Positions 48,180-58,343 of a stretch of DNA of 64,000 bases are shown here, piece by piece. Source of the stretch: GCA-020356105 sp964347475. GTDB lineage: Bacteria > Pseudomonadota > Alphaproteobacteria > UBA8366 > JADFVY01. The first letter of the stretch is position 1, and each line of letters begins with the position of its first letter. The position numbers and the translations under genes are program-made. The stretch is from the NCBI GenBank assembly GCA_964347475.1, contig CAYFYY010000003.1, positions 1 through 64,000 on the forward strand, in the 5' to 3' direction. The notes beneath the pieces were generated by a model. It was not told where the DNA came from. It searched no databases and saw only the letters and a list, made by a program, of their open reading frames with translations.

Positions 48180-48554
48180 ATGGCTCGTGTACTTGTTGTC
48201 GATGACGAGGAATTCATCCGCTTTACCCTTCGGCAAATGCTGGAGAAGTCGGGACATGAGGTCATCGAGGCGGTCAATGGCCAGGATGCCCTCGATGCCT
48301 TTGAACGCACCACGGTTGATCTCGTTATCACCGATATCATTATGCCGGAAAAGGAGGGCATCGAGACAATCGTCGAGCTTCGACGCCAGCGGCCCGATCT
48401 GAAAATCATCGCCGTCTCTGGCGGCGGGCGGACCAGGACCCTGGACTATCTCGACATTGCGGAACGGCTCGGCGCAGACAGCGCGATCGCCAAACCGCTC
48501 AAGCGCAAGACGGTGATGGATGCGGTCAACAACGCCCTGGGGCATGCCAACTGA
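48180..48554 (+). CDS. Single-domain response regulator (receiver only)
   Basis: A 124-residue CheY-like receiver: acidic pocket VVDDEE, phospho-acceptor Asp52 in LVITDIIMPEKEG, switch Ser in IIAVSGGG, and Lys in AIAKPLK. No output domain. It starts 87 bp after the four-PAS kinase gene and is the probable target or phosphate sink of that kinase. Confidence 0.93.
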   Translation: MARVLVVDDEEFIRFTLRQMLEKSGHEVIEAVNGQDALDAFERTTVDLVITDIIMPEKEGIETIVELRRQRPDLKIIAVSGGGRTRTLDYLDIAERLGADSAIAKPLKRKTVMDAVNNALGHAN

Positions 48555-48647
48555 CGCGAAAGGATCAGGGCACGAGGCACTGCTTGCGCGACCGACCGAT
48601 ACACCGGCGGGATCGGCCGGGAATTCGCACACGCATCGACAAGTCCT

Positions 48648-49160
48648 CTAGCGGACGCTGGCGCCGCGGTGGTTCAGCACCGTTTCGAGTTGCTGCCGCT
48701 GGCCGTCGTCCAACGTATCATAGAACGCCTCGAACGCCGGTCGCACGGCACGCAGCGCCTCCAAACCAGCCGCCATCGCCGTTTCCGCGAACTCCAAGCG
48801 CTCGGGCAAGGTTGTCGTCGCCGTGTCCGCGGCAAAAGCGTCGCAGGTATCGCGCAACCAGATGAAGCCTTGCTCGAGCTCACGCTCGACCCGGATCCAA
48901 GATTCACTTTGTGCGGCATCCAGTTCGAGCCAGCTGCTCAGGAACGAGCCCAGGCGGTCCGCATGGGTGAGACCGCTGTCCCCACAAAACGTTAGACCGA
49001 CGTGCTGTGGGCTTCGATCACCGGCCCTGTAATGATGAAATCCTCTTGACGCCTGCGCCAACGGATCGATAGCGACGAACACGGCGGCCAAGCCGAAGAC
49101 GGCAAGTAGCACGAGTACGATATTGAAGTGGCGTTTCCGCCGATGTTGTGACGACTTCAT
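48648..49160 (-). CDS. Spy/CpxP-like (LTxxQ motif) exported protein
   Basis: A 170-residue protein with an N-terminal membrane anchor or uncleaved signal (about residues 12-31) and a helical domain carrying two LTxxQ-like motifs: LELDAAQSESW near residue 79 and TLDDGQRQQLETVL near the C terminus. That spacing is typical of Spy/CpxP-type periplasmic chaperone-like proteins in alphaproteobacteria. It is divergent from a MarR gene, with a 130-bp or longer spacer holding two palindromes, so the regulator probably controls it. Confidence 0.82.
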   Translation of the reverse strand: MKSSQHRRKRHFNIVLVLLAVFGLAAVFVAIDPLAQASRGFHHYRAGDRSPQHVGLTFCGDSGLTHADRLGSFLSSWLELDAAQSESWIRVERELEQGFIWLRDTCDAFAADTATTTLPERLEFAETAMAAGLEALRAVRPAFEAFYDTLDDGQRQQLETVLNHRGASVR

Positions 49161-49252
49161 TCCTTGCTCCTCGTTTCGTGATATCGTGAATCTTTAATTT
49201 TCCAAGGTTTGCCTCGGTGTCGCACGTTGGTGTGATCGCGATCAGAGGCAAA

Positions 49253-49289
49253 TTGACAAGAACGATGTCATTATGACAATTCATTGTCA
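49253..49289. promoter_or_regulatory. Double-palindrome operator between the Spy-like and marR genes
   Basis: Two inverted repeats with the same TGACA core: tgaca at 49254-49258 with tgtca at 49266-49270, and tgacaat at 49274-49280 with attgtca at 49283-49289. Their centres are 19.5 bp apart, about two helical turns. TTGACA occurs at 49253-49258 on the plus strand and again at 49290-49285 on the minus strand, so -35 elements of both divergent promoters could lie inside the repeats. Binding by the adjacent MarR protein is inferred. Confidence 0.7.
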
Positions 49290-49333
49290 ATATGCCAGCT
49301 AAATTGTCGAAAAGACGCGACTGCGAGGTGCAC

Positions 49334-49783
49334 ATGCCGAAGCGGCCGAAACAACGAAGCGAAGCAGGCAACGCGCTCTTCGAACTCGGCATGGAAGTAA
49401 TTCATACGTATTTCCGGCTGCGCGCGGCCGGGGAGAAAATCGGAGCAACCCCGCCGGCCGGTGCCGGATCATTCGGATTGTTGCGCAGCCTCAAGAGTAG
49501 CGGGCCGCAGACGGTCCCCCAGCTCGCGCGGGCGCGCGACGTAAGCCGCCAACACATTCAGATTTTGGCCAATGGCCTCGCGGAACAGGGCCTGGTGGAA
49601 TTCGTGGACAATCCCGCGCACAGGCGCTCCAGACTTCTGAAGATCACCGGTTTGGGCGAGCGACGGCTCGCGCAGGTCATGCACAGGATTGAAGAAGCCT
49701 ACGAGGACATTTCGGCAGGCATGGACCCCGGCGAGATCAGGGCGGCGATCGAGGTACTCTCGGAGCTGCGCAGAAGAATGTAA
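49334..49783 (+). CDS. MarR-family transcriptional regulator
   Basis: A winged-helix regulator of about 149 residues. The helix-turn-helix reads TVPQLARARDVSRQHIQILANGL, seen as QLARARDVSRQHIQILANG, and the wing as LVEFVDNPAHRRSRLLKIT, both typical of MarR. C-terminal helices dimerise. I chose ATG 49334; ATG 49292, 14 codons earlier, is also in frame but would place the start inside the operator region. The ligand is unknown. The double palindrome directly upstream suggests autoregulation and control of the divergent Spy-like gene. Confidence 0.85.
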   Translation: MPKRPKQRSEAGNALFELGMEVIHTYFRLRAAGEKIGATPPAGAGSFGLLRSLKSSGPQTVPQLARARDVSRQHIQILANGLAEQGLVEFVDNPAHRRSRLLKITGLGERRLAQVMHRIEEAYEDISAGMDPGEIRAAIEVLSELRRRM

Positions 49784-49794
49784 GGCCCGGGGGC

Positions 49795-50934
49795 CTATTC
49801 GGCGGCTTCCGCCTCGCGGCCGCGCAGCAGGAACTCGCGGCCGACCTTGACGCGCGGCTCGCCGTCATAGGCGACGATATCGGCCGTCGCATAGGTTTCC
49901 GTCCAACGATCCGGGAGGTATGAGCCGGTACCGATCACGTCGATCGGCGCCTTGGCGATCGCCATCGTCTTGCATTTGTGCGGACCGAAGCCGCTCGATG
50001 CGACGATCCGGACGCTGTCGTGACCCGCCTCATCCAGCCGTTCCCGCATGTGCCAGATCGCTGCTGCGGAGACGCCGGGGCCAACGAGGTCGCGCAGTTC
50101 CTCCTCGGTGCGGTAGCCACGGATCGCGCGCGGCACATGGCGATCGAGGACCGCATAGGACGCCGTCGGATCGAGGCCTTCGCAAAACCGCGACCCCGGC
50201 GTATCGAGTCGAACCGCAAGCCGCCCGTCTTTCGCCAGTCCCGGGAACCGTTCGCACACGGCAAGGGAATCGACAACTTCGTGTCCGAAGTAATCGACCA
50301 GGACCGTCAGATTGTCGTCCGGGAAGGTTTCGTTGAACATCTCGGCCGCCCGGACGGTGGAACCGGCATAGCCGACCAGCGCATGTGGCATGGTGCCAAG
50401 TCCCTGCTGCAGTCCGAAGTAATGGGCGGTGGCGTCGGTCGCATTGCCGATGAAGCCGACCGCGTTCTCCTTGCGCTTTGCTCGGCGCGAGCCGACGGAG
50501 GCGGCGTAGGCCATGAGTTCCGCCATCTCTGTGCCAGCGCAGTGGCGGGCGTCCATGGCCAGGAAGGAGACCTTGGGCAGGTCCATGCACATCGCCGCGG
50601 CATTGTAGGCGGCAACGCAGGCGGGCCCGATTTTCTGCAGCAGTAGCGTCTCCAGATCAACCAGTAGCGCCAGGGGCCCGGTCACGTACATCAGCGCCTC
50701 GCCGGCGCCGACCCAGCGACCTTCCTCGTATCGCAGGTCGATATCGACCGTCGCCCCCCGCTCCTTTGTCACACCCTCAAGCCACTTGATGGCCAGGCGC
50801 GGCGCCGAAACAACCGGTCGTCGCATGAAAATCGCGTAGGTGGCGGTGCAGTCGCCGAACTTCTCGACGACGCGGCGCGTGCGGTTGAAATAGGCGTCTG
50901 TCCAACGCGCAATGGATTCTGGTTTCGGGGTCAT
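49795..50934 (-). CDS. Nicotinate phosphoribosyltransferase family protein
   Basis: A 379-residue enzyme of the nicotinate/quinolinate phosphoribosyltransferase fold, in the NAD salvage pathway (nicotinate plus PRPP to nicotinate mononucleotide). Landmarks are the N-terminal YFNRTRRVV, SFLAMDARHCAG, GFIGNATDATAHYFGL, the beta strands VLVDYFGHEV and AVRLDTPGSRF, and the phosphate-binding region VASSGFGPHKC with VIGTGSYLPD. It is shorter than E. coli PncB and belongs to another branch of the family. Its stop lies 11 bp from that of the convergent marR. Confidence 0.88.
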   Translation of the reverse strand: MTPKPESIARWTDAYFNRTRRVVEKFGDCTATYAIFMRRPVVSAPRLAIKWLEGVTKERGATVDIDLRYEEGRWVGAGEALMYVTGPLALLVDLETLLLQKIGPACVAAYNAAAMCMDLPKVSFLAMDARHCAGTEMAELMAYAASVGSRRAKRKENAVGFIGNATDATAHYFGLQQGLGTMPHALVGYAGSTVRAAEMFNETFPDDNLTVLVDYFGHEVVDSLAVCERFPGLAKDGRLAVRLDTPGSRFCEGLDPTASYAVLDRHVPRAIRGYRTEEELRDLVGPGVSAAAIWHMRERLDEAGHDSVRIVASSGFGPHKCKTMAIAKAPIDVIGTGSYLPDRWTETYATADIVAYDGEPRVKVGREFLLRGREAEAAE

Positions 50935-50973
50935 CGCAACCCTCTTAAGACAGAATTCCGCGGGATCCGGCCC

Positions 50974-52186
50974 CTATGATGCGGCGGCAAGGCGCGACCG
51001 CCGGCCGGCCCGCTGTTCCTTGAGCGAATCCGCGAGCAGAAATGCCAGCTCGAGAGCCTGGCTCGCGTTGAGGCGCGGGTCGCAATGGGTATGATAGCGC
51101 GCCGACAGGTCCTCGTCGCTGATCGCCTGGGCTCCGCCGAGGCACTCGGTCACATCCTGGCCGGTCATTTCGAAATGTACCCCGCCGGCGTACGATCCCT
51201 GCTCGCGGTGGACCTCGAAGAACCCGCGCACCTCGTCGAGGATGCGATCGAACGGCCGCGTCTTGTACCCGGTTGCCGACTTGATCGTGTTGCCGTGCAT
51301 GGGATCGCACGACCAGACCACGGCGCGGCCCTCGCGCTCGACCCGGCGGACCAGCGCCGGCAGGACGTCGCGCACCTTGTCGTGGCCCATGCGGCTGATC
51401 AGCGTCAGACGGCCGGGATCGTTGGCCGGGTTCAGGATATCGATGAGCCGGATCAGATCGTCCGGATCCGCCGTCGGCCCGACCTTCATGCCGATCGGGT
51501 TGTTCACGCCGCGCAGGAATTCGACATGCGCGCCGTCGGGATCGCGGGTGCGCTCACCGATCCACAGCAGATGCGCCGAGCAGTCGTACCAGTCGCCGGT
51601 CAGGCTGTCCTTGCGTACCAGCGCCTCCTCGTAGGCCAGCAGCAGCGCCTCGTGGCTGGTGTAGAAGTTCGTTTCCCGGATCTGCGGCACGCTTTCCGCG
51701 GTTATTCCGCACGCTTCCATGAAATCCAGGGATTCCGAAATCCGGTTGGCCAGCTCCTCGTACCGCTCGCCCTGCGGGCTGCCCGAGACGAAATTCAGGT
51801 TCCACTGGTGCACCTTGTGCAGGTCGGCGAAGCCGCCTTGGGCGAAGGCACGCAGAAGATTGAGCGTCGCGGCGGATTGGTTGTAACCACGCACCATACG
51901 CTCCGGATCCGGCTCGCGCGCATCCTCGTCGAACTCGATGGCGTTGACGATGTCGCCGCGGTAGCTCGGCAGCTCGCGGCCGCCCTGGACTTCCGTGTCG
52001 GACGAGCGCGGCTTGGCGAACTGGCCCGCCATGCGACCCACCTTCACCACCGGGCAGGCGCCCGCATAGGTCAGCACGACAGCCATCTGCAAAAGCACCT
52101 TGAAGGTGTCACGGATGGTATTGGCGCCGAACTCGGCGAAGGACTCCGCGCAATCGCCGCCTTGCAGCAAAAAGGCTTCGCCGTTC
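50974..52186 (-). CDS. Class II 3-deoxy-7-phosphoheptulonate synthase, C-terminal part (5' end broken by chimeric join)
   Basis: Class II DAHP synthase, first enzyme of the shikimate pathway (phosphoenolpyruvate plus erythrose 4-phosphate). About 400 residues are present from FLLQGGDCAESFAEFGANTIR through VKVGRMAGQFAKPRS, LWIGERTRD, GVNNPIGMKVGPTADP, RMGHDK and VWSCDPMHGNTI to HTHCDPRLNASQALELAFL, all class II signatures. The 5' end meets unrelated sequence near 52177-52190, where ttcgccg is repeated. The missing N terminus is found beyond the N gap at 52347-52592. Joined at the shared segment the two parts give about 460 residues, the normal length. The break is an assembly fault, not a biological truncation. 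Confidence 0.93.
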
Positions 52187-52336
52187 GCCGCGCGTGCCAA
52201 AGTCGCTCGGCGTACCGACGATCCCGCGCCCGAAATGGTGCTGCCACAGGCGGTTGACGATCACGCGCGCCAGCAGCGCGCCCGCGCCGTGGTCGACGTC
52301 GGTCAGCCAGTTGGCGAGCGCGGTGCGCAGCATCGG
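52187..52336 (-). pseudogene. Foreign fragment of a planctomycete-type DUF1553 gene (assembly chimera)
   Basis: Read on the minus strand, the 50 codons up to the N gap encode RTALANWLTDVDHG, LLARVIVNRLWQHHFGRG and IVGTPSDFGTRGE. These are the hallmark of DUF1553 proteins, which are abundant in Planctomycetes and relatives, and have nothing to do with DAHP synthase. The fragment lies exactly between the two overlapping halves of the DAHP synthase gene. I take it to be sequence from another organism joined during assembly. Confidence 0.8.
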
Positions 52337-52346
52337 NNNNNNNNNN
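52337..52346. other. Scaffold gap (10 N)
   Basis: Ten Ns mark a join between contigs. The flanking sequences both contain the same DAHP synthase segment (about 24 codons, around GGDCA.SFAEFGANTIR), so the true gap size is zero or negative. Confidence 0.98.
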
Positions 52347-52592
52347 ACGGATTGTATTGGCGCCGAACTCGGCGAAGGACGACGCGCAATCGCCGCCTTG
52401 CAGCAGGAATGCCTGGCCGGCCGCCACGTCGGCGAGATCCTCGCGAAGACGGCGCGCCTCGCCGGCGAACACCAGCGGTGGCAACCCGCGCAGGGTTTGC
52501 TCGACCTGCGCCAGACGCTCACCGTCCTGATAGACCGGCACCTGCCGGATCGGTTTGCCCTTCCAGCTGTCCGGTGTCCAGTTTGCCGCCAT
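52347..52592 (-). CDS. Class II 3-deoxy-7-phosphoheptulonate synthase, N-terminal part
   Basis: The first 82 residues of class II DAHP synthase: MAANWTPDSWKGKPIRQVPVY, then LAQVEQTLRGLPPLVFAGEA and AGQAFLLQGGDCASSFAEFG, ending at the N gap with GANTIR. ATG 52592 has a GGAGGGCAGG ribosome binding site and matches the conserved W-x-P-x-SW start. Its last 24 codons repeat, with several nucleotide differences and CASS for CAES, the first codons of the fragment at 50974-52186. The two halves therefore come from close but not identical sequences. Confidence 0.93.
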
Positions 52593-52813
52593 TGTCCTGC
52601 CCTCCGGCTTTTTCTGCGCCTTTCCAGTGCCTTGATTTCCTGCCCGCTTCGATACGGAACGCCCGATATACGCCTTTGGGCACAAGTTTTCCACAGGAAA
52701 TGCGGTGGCGCCCGGGAACCGGACGCCTGTCGACGTGAGTGCCGCCACGATCTTAACGGACTATAAACATGCAAGGTGCGACACTCCCGCGCGGAAAAGA
52801 CAATAGGGTTGCC

Positions 52814-54577
52814 ATGTCCGACGCCACCGGGACTTCGCCCGTCCGCAACCTCCTGTCGGGCCTGATGCGCGCGCCGCTGCGCTTTCCCGTGCCGCTTGCG
52901 TGCGCAGCGGCCTGGGCCGCCATCACGATTGCCCATCAGCACCGCTTCGACGAGCTGCCCCGGACCATCGCGGAGGCATGGCAGGTATTCCTGATCAGCG
53001 GCCTTTTCCTGTCGCTGGCGGCCACCCTTTTCGCTGAAGGGCGGGGCTGGAATCGGTTACGGTCGCTCGGGCTTGCCGGCGCCGCACTCGTGCCGCCGGC
53101 CCTGGCCGTCTTTGTCAATGGCGGCAACAGCGCCTGGGAAAGCCCAGGATTCTATCTGCTGGTCCCCGGTGGAATCCTGCTGGCAATCGTCGCCCCCTTC
53201 CTGCGCCGCGGCGCGACCGACCGAGCGATCTGGGACTTCAACCTGACGAGCTGGCTGAGCGTCCTGTTCGGGCTCATTGTGGCGATTGGCCTCACGCTCG
53301 GGACGATGGGCGTGCTCGGCGGCCTGGAGGTCCTGTTCGATCTGTCGATCGCCGGCAAGATCTATGAGGATGTCTGGATCGTCTGCCTGAGCGTGATCTG
53401 GCCGTGGCAGACATTGGCGGGAATTCCGGGGGAGTGCGACGCACCGACGGATGCAGCGCCGCCGCGCTGGACCGAATACGTGGCCTCGTGGCTGCTGGTC
53501 CCACTTGCGATCGTATATATGCTGCTGCTGTACGGGTTCGCGGCCAAGGTCCTGGTTTCCTGGGAGCTGCCGCGCGGGACCGTGGGCTGGCTGTGCGGCG
53601 GTTTCGTGGCCTTCGGTCTCGCCGTGTGGAGCGCCGCCTGGCCGTTCGGCGAGTCCGGCAACCGGACGACGCGGGTCTACCAGCGATACCTGCATTACGG
53701 GTTGATCGTGCCGGTGATCCTGCTCGCCGTTGCCATCGGCGCGCGAATTGCGGAGTACGGCATCACCGAGAAGCGCTATGCACTGACCCTGCTGGCCCTG
53801 TGGCTCTGCGGCATCGTGATCTACGGCATCGTCGCCCGTCCGGCCCGCCTCGCGGTTGCCCCTGCGTCGCTCGCCGCGCTGTTGATCCTCGGCTCGCTCG
53901 GCCCGTGGGGTGCGACCGCCGTCTCGCTGCGCAGTCAGCTCGGGGAACTGGAGTCGCTCCTTGCCGAGGCCGGGATCCTCGTCGAGGGCCGGATCAAGCC
54001 GGATCAGGGCCTCGCCGACCAGAAGCAGGTGCGCCGGATCACCGATATCGTGGACTACATGCGCCGCAGCGGCAAGCTGGAAGATCTGAACGCTTGGCTG
54101 GCAGAAGCCGGTGCCAGTCCGGGCAGGGACGAGGATAACCAGGCTCTGCTCGCCCATATGGGTCTCGATTACGCCGAGCCAATCTCCTGGTCCGTGGGCG
54201 AGTACGAGACGATCGACGTCGCCGGCTTCGAGGCCGCCCACCACCTGCCGCTCGGCGCGGACGTGAAGGACACTATTACGGCCGCGGGAAGCGGCCGCCG
54301 CTACGAGGCGCGGTTCGACGGCAAGATTCTGACCGTCGCATTGGTCGGGCGCCCGGACGCGAGGGCGGTGTTCAATCTCGACGCGCTGGCAGAGAGGCTG
54401 CGGGCGATGGAGATCAAGTGGGGCGATCCGGCCAGCCGCGCGGCGATGACGCTGGAAGCCGGGGAGAACGGCCTGCGCGCCCGACTGCACGTGGCATACA
54501 TGGGTGGCCAGCGCACCCCCAACGGTAACGAAATATACTCTGGCCAAGCGTTGCTGCTGCTCGGCCGCAGAGAGTAG
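52814..54577 (+). CDS. DUF4153 family membrane protein
   Basis: A 587-residue protein with about 10-12 hydrophobic segments in residues 25-395 followed by a soluble C-terminal domain of about 190 residues. The family is recognised from the helix pattern and SWELPRGTVGWLCGGF with RVYQRYLHYGLIVPVILL. The C-terminal part, with QVRRITDIVDYMRRSGKLEDL, is a region often attached in alphaproteobacteria. ATG 52814 begins a normal N terminus. Its stop is 5 bp from that of gor. Function unknown. Confidence 0.85.
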   Translation: MSDATGTSPVRNLLSGLMRAPLRFPVPLACAAAWAAITIAHQHRFDELPRTIAEAWQVFLISGLFLSLAATLFAEGRGWNRLRSLGLAGAALVPPALAVFVNGGNSAWESPGFYLLVPGGILLAIVAPFLRRGATDRAIWDFNLTSWLSVLFGLIVAIGLTLGTMGVLGGLEVLFDLSIAGKIYEDVWIVCLSVIWPWQTLAGIPGECDAPTDAAPPRWTEYVASWLLVPLAIVYMLLLYGFAAKVLVSWELPRGTVGWLCGGFVAFGLAVWSAAWPFGESGNRTTRVYQRYLHYGLIVPVILLAVAIGARIAEYGITEKRYALTLLALWLCGIVIYGIVARPARLAVAPASLAALLILGSLGPWGATAVSLRSQLGELESLLAEAGILVEGRIKPDQGLADQKQVRRITDIVDYMRRSGKLEDLNAWLAEAGASPGRDEDNQALLAHMGLDYAEPISWSVGEYETIDVAGFEAAHHLPLGADVKDTITAAGSGRRYEARFDGKILTVALVGRPDARAVFNLDALAERLRAMEIKWGDPASRAAMTLEAGENGLRARLHVAYMGGQRTPNGNEIYSGQALLLLGRRE

Positions 54578-54581
54578 CCAC

Positions 54582-55961
54582 TTACTCCGCCGCCTCGTCG
54601 CCGGCCCGGACGACCGGCTCGCGCATGGTGACGAACTCCTCGGCCGCGGTCGGGTGGATGCCGATCGTTGCGTCGAACTGCGCCTTGGTCGCACCCATCT
54701 TCATGGCGATGGCGAGGCCCTGGATGATCTCGCCCGCGTCGGGCCCCGCCATGTGGGCGCCGACGACGCGGTCGGATTCCTTGTCGACGACCAGCTTCAT
54801 CAGCGTGCGTTCCTCGTTGCCGGACAGCGTGTGCTTGAGTGCCCGGAATTCCGAAATATAGACCTCCACCGCGCCATAGCGGGTGCGCGCGGTGGCCTCG
54901 GTCAGCCCGACCGTGCCGAGCGCCGGCTGGCTGAACACGGCGCTCGGGACGCAGTCGTAGTCGAAGGGCTCCGGCGGCGCCTCGCCGAACAGGCGGCGCG
55001 CCAGCCACATGCCTTCGCCCAGGGCGACGGGCGTGAGCTGCATGCGGTCGATGACGTCGCCGACGGCGAAGACCGAGGGCACCGACGTGCGGAATTCTTC
55101 GTCCACGACGACGGCGCCGTTCTCATTCAATTCGACACCGACCTCGTCCAGCCCGAGCCCTTCGGTATTGGGAACCCGGCCGGTGGCATAGAGCACGAGG
55201 TCGGCCGGAATCTCGGTCCCGTCGGCGAGCTCGGCGCATATCCGCCCGCGGCGTTTTTCGAGACATTCGACCGTGGCGTTGAAGCGCACGTCGATGCCCT
55301 TCTTGCGCATCTCTTCGCACAGGAAGTGGCGCAGATCGTCGTCGAACCCGCGCAGGAAATGCGGACCGCGGTAGAGCTGCGTCACCTCCGCGCCGAGACC
55401 GTTCATGATGCCGGCGAACTCCACCGCGATATACCCGCCGCCGACGATTACGACGCGCTCCGGGAAGTCCTCCAGATAGAACATGTCGTCGGAGATGGAA
55501 GCCAGCTCGCGGCCTCTGATGTCGGGCACGAAGGCTCGCCCGCCGGTCGCGACAAGGACGTGCTGCGCGGTCACCGTCCGATCGCCGACGGTCACCGCGT
55601 GCGGCCCCCTCACTGCTGCCCGGGCTTGGTAAATGGTCACTCCGGCGTTCTTCAGGATACGTTCGTAGACACCGTTAAGGCGCTCGATTTCGCCGTTCTT
55701 GTTGGCGATCAGTTTCTTCCAGTCGAACTTGCGGTCGCCGACCGTCCAGCCGAATCCGGCCGCGTCCGCGAACTCCTCGGCGAAGTGCGACGCGTAGACG
55801 AACAGCTTCTTCGGCACGCAGCCGATATTGACGCAGGTGCCGCCGAAGAACCGGTCCTCCGCGATGCCGACCCGCGCCCCCAGCTGCCCTGCGATGCGGG
55901 CCGCGCGCACCCCGGCCGAGCCGGCGCCGATGACGAAGAAATCATAGTCGTGGTTGCTCAT
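54582..55961 (-). CDS. gor: Glutathione-disulfide reductase
   Basis: FAD-dependent pyridine nucleotide disulfide oxidoreductase, 459 residues, reducing oxidised glutathione with NADPH. FAD-binding FVIGAGSAGVRAAR, the redox disulfide GGTCVNIGCVPKK (Cys43, Cys48), the NAD(P)-binding VIVGGGYIAVEFA, FAVGDV and the C-terminal active-site GIHPTAAEEFVTM are all visible. The GGTCVNIGCVPKKLFVYAS form is that of glutathione reductase rather than lipoamide dehydrogenase. It starts 21 bp after the stop of the ABC permease gene, so it may be co-transcribed with it. Confidence 0.96.
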   Translation of the reverse strand: MSNHDYDFFVIGAGSAGVRAARIAGQLGARVGIAEDRFFGGTCVNIGCVPKKLFVYASHFAEEFADAAGFGWTVGDRKFDWKKLIANKNGEIERLNGVYERILKNAGVTIYQARAAVRGPHAVTVGDRTVTAQHVLVATGGRAFVPDIRGRELASISDDMFYLEDFPERVVIVGGGYIAVEFAGIMNGLGAEVTQLYRGPHFLRGFDDDLRHFLCEEMRKKGIDVRFNATVECLEKRRGRICAELADGTEIPADLVLYATGRVPNTEGLGLDEVGVELNENGAVVVDEEFRTSVPSVFAVGDVIDRMQLTPVALGEGMWLARRLFGEAPPEPFDYDCVPSAVFSQPALGTVGLTEATARTRYGAVEVYISEFRALKHTLSGNEERTLMKLVVDKESDRVVGAHMAGPDAGEIIQGLAIAMKMGATKAQFDATIGIHPTAAEEFVTMREPVVRAGDEAAE

Positions 55962-55982
55962 TGTCCTCTCCCCAGTGGGCCG

Positions 55983-57328
55983 TCAGCCCGCAGCCATCGA
56001 AGCGGCGACGCGCTTCCAGCGCAGCGCCAGCAGCCCGCCGACCAGCCCGACCTGCGCGAGGACCGGCAGCGTGATGATCAGCGGATGATGGCCGTCGGGA
56101 TGCGGGAGGAACGCCGGCAGCACAGCCTCCCAGTCGGCGGCATCGATGACAACTGGAAACAGCACGTAAAGCACGACGAGATAGACCAGCGCAGTCAGGT
56201 GGGCGCGCCGCTTGCGCCCGTCGAGCGTGATGAAATGGATCACGCCGATGTCGCGGAGCAGGAACAGGAACACCGCAATCACGAAGGCGGCCAGCGATTC
56301 CATCCTGTAGAAGCCGGCGAACACATCCCGGGACTCGGGCGACAGCCACCAGACCATGATCAGGCCGAGGCCGAAGATCGCCCCCAGCAACAGTCCGGGC
56401 ACCCAGGCCGGGGTGGTCTCGAGAATGCGCCGGACATGCCGCGAATGCCAGGCGGCGCCCCAGCGCCGCAAACGCACCAGCCCCTTCGGCTCGGCATAGG
56501 CGGCCAACCAGACCAGCGACAGCACAGTCAGATAGGCGACGAGCAGCCGCCAAATCGTCGCTGTCCGCGGCACACTGAAGAACCCGGTCCCGCTGGTCGC
56601 GAAACCACCGACATAGATGGCGCAGAAGGCGACGAAAGCGGTCAGCCCGACCGGCCAGCACCGGAACTGCAGCTCCCCTCGCATCAGGCGGTAGATGCCA
56701 AAACCGACCCAGAGGAGGAAGGCGGTCGTCGATGCCAGCAGGAATTCATCGCGCGGAAATGTCCAGCCGTACCAGATCACGTCGCCAGGGCCCACGATGC
56801 TATAGGGCGGACCCTCCAGTATCGACCAGGAAACGACGGCCGCCCCGATCCCGAACAGCTGCGAGGCGGTGACCTGGAAGCGCAGCCGGTCCGGCCGCAG
56901 ACGCTGGATGAGAAGACTCACGAACAGAGCGACCGCCTGTGCGAACAGGCCGACCATGACGACCCGCAGCAGATCGTCGGCATCCCGCGCCCACTGATAG
57001 AGCAGGGCGGGGATGCTCAACGCAGCGCCATACCAGACATAGATGGTGCTGCCGGCAAACTTGCCCCACGCCATCGCGAACGGGCCGATCGTCGACATGC
57101 GCTGGGAATCCCAGGTCCGTGCCGCAACCTCGCCCAGCACCGCGTCGGCGGCAAGGCGCGTCCCCCACAGCACCAGCAGCCCCATCATCGCGTACCACGC
57201 CACGTCGGATACGCCTCCGCGGGCCCCGCCGAACCATGCCGCGGCATAGATCAGCAGCAGGATCAGCGGCATCGCGATCAGCCGATGCAGGGTCAGCTCG
57301 AGCAGCAAATTCCGGTGGAATTCCGGGT

Positions 57329-57332
<4 letters not shown>
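55983..57332 (-). CDS. ABC-2 type transporter permease
   Basis: A 449-residue membrane protein with about 12 hydrophobic segments and no other recognisable domain. It is encoded directly after an ABC ATPase gene; the GTG start at 57332 overlaps that gene's stop by 4 bp (GTGA). This coupling makes it the permease of the same transporter. Size and helix number are larger than in simple six-helix ABC-2 permeases, as in some export systems. The substrate is unknown. Confidence 0.82.
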
Positions 57333-58324
<992 letters not shown>

Positions 58325-58343
58325 CGATCGGGTCGGCCGACCG

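Noticed and set aside
52187..52336. A true DUF1553 gene of this organism, or a mobile insertion in aroG
   Set aside because: Only about 50 codons are present. It ends at the N gap, and the interrupted gene is duplicated around it. No inverted repeats or target duplications typical of an insertion are seen, so mis-assembly explains it better.
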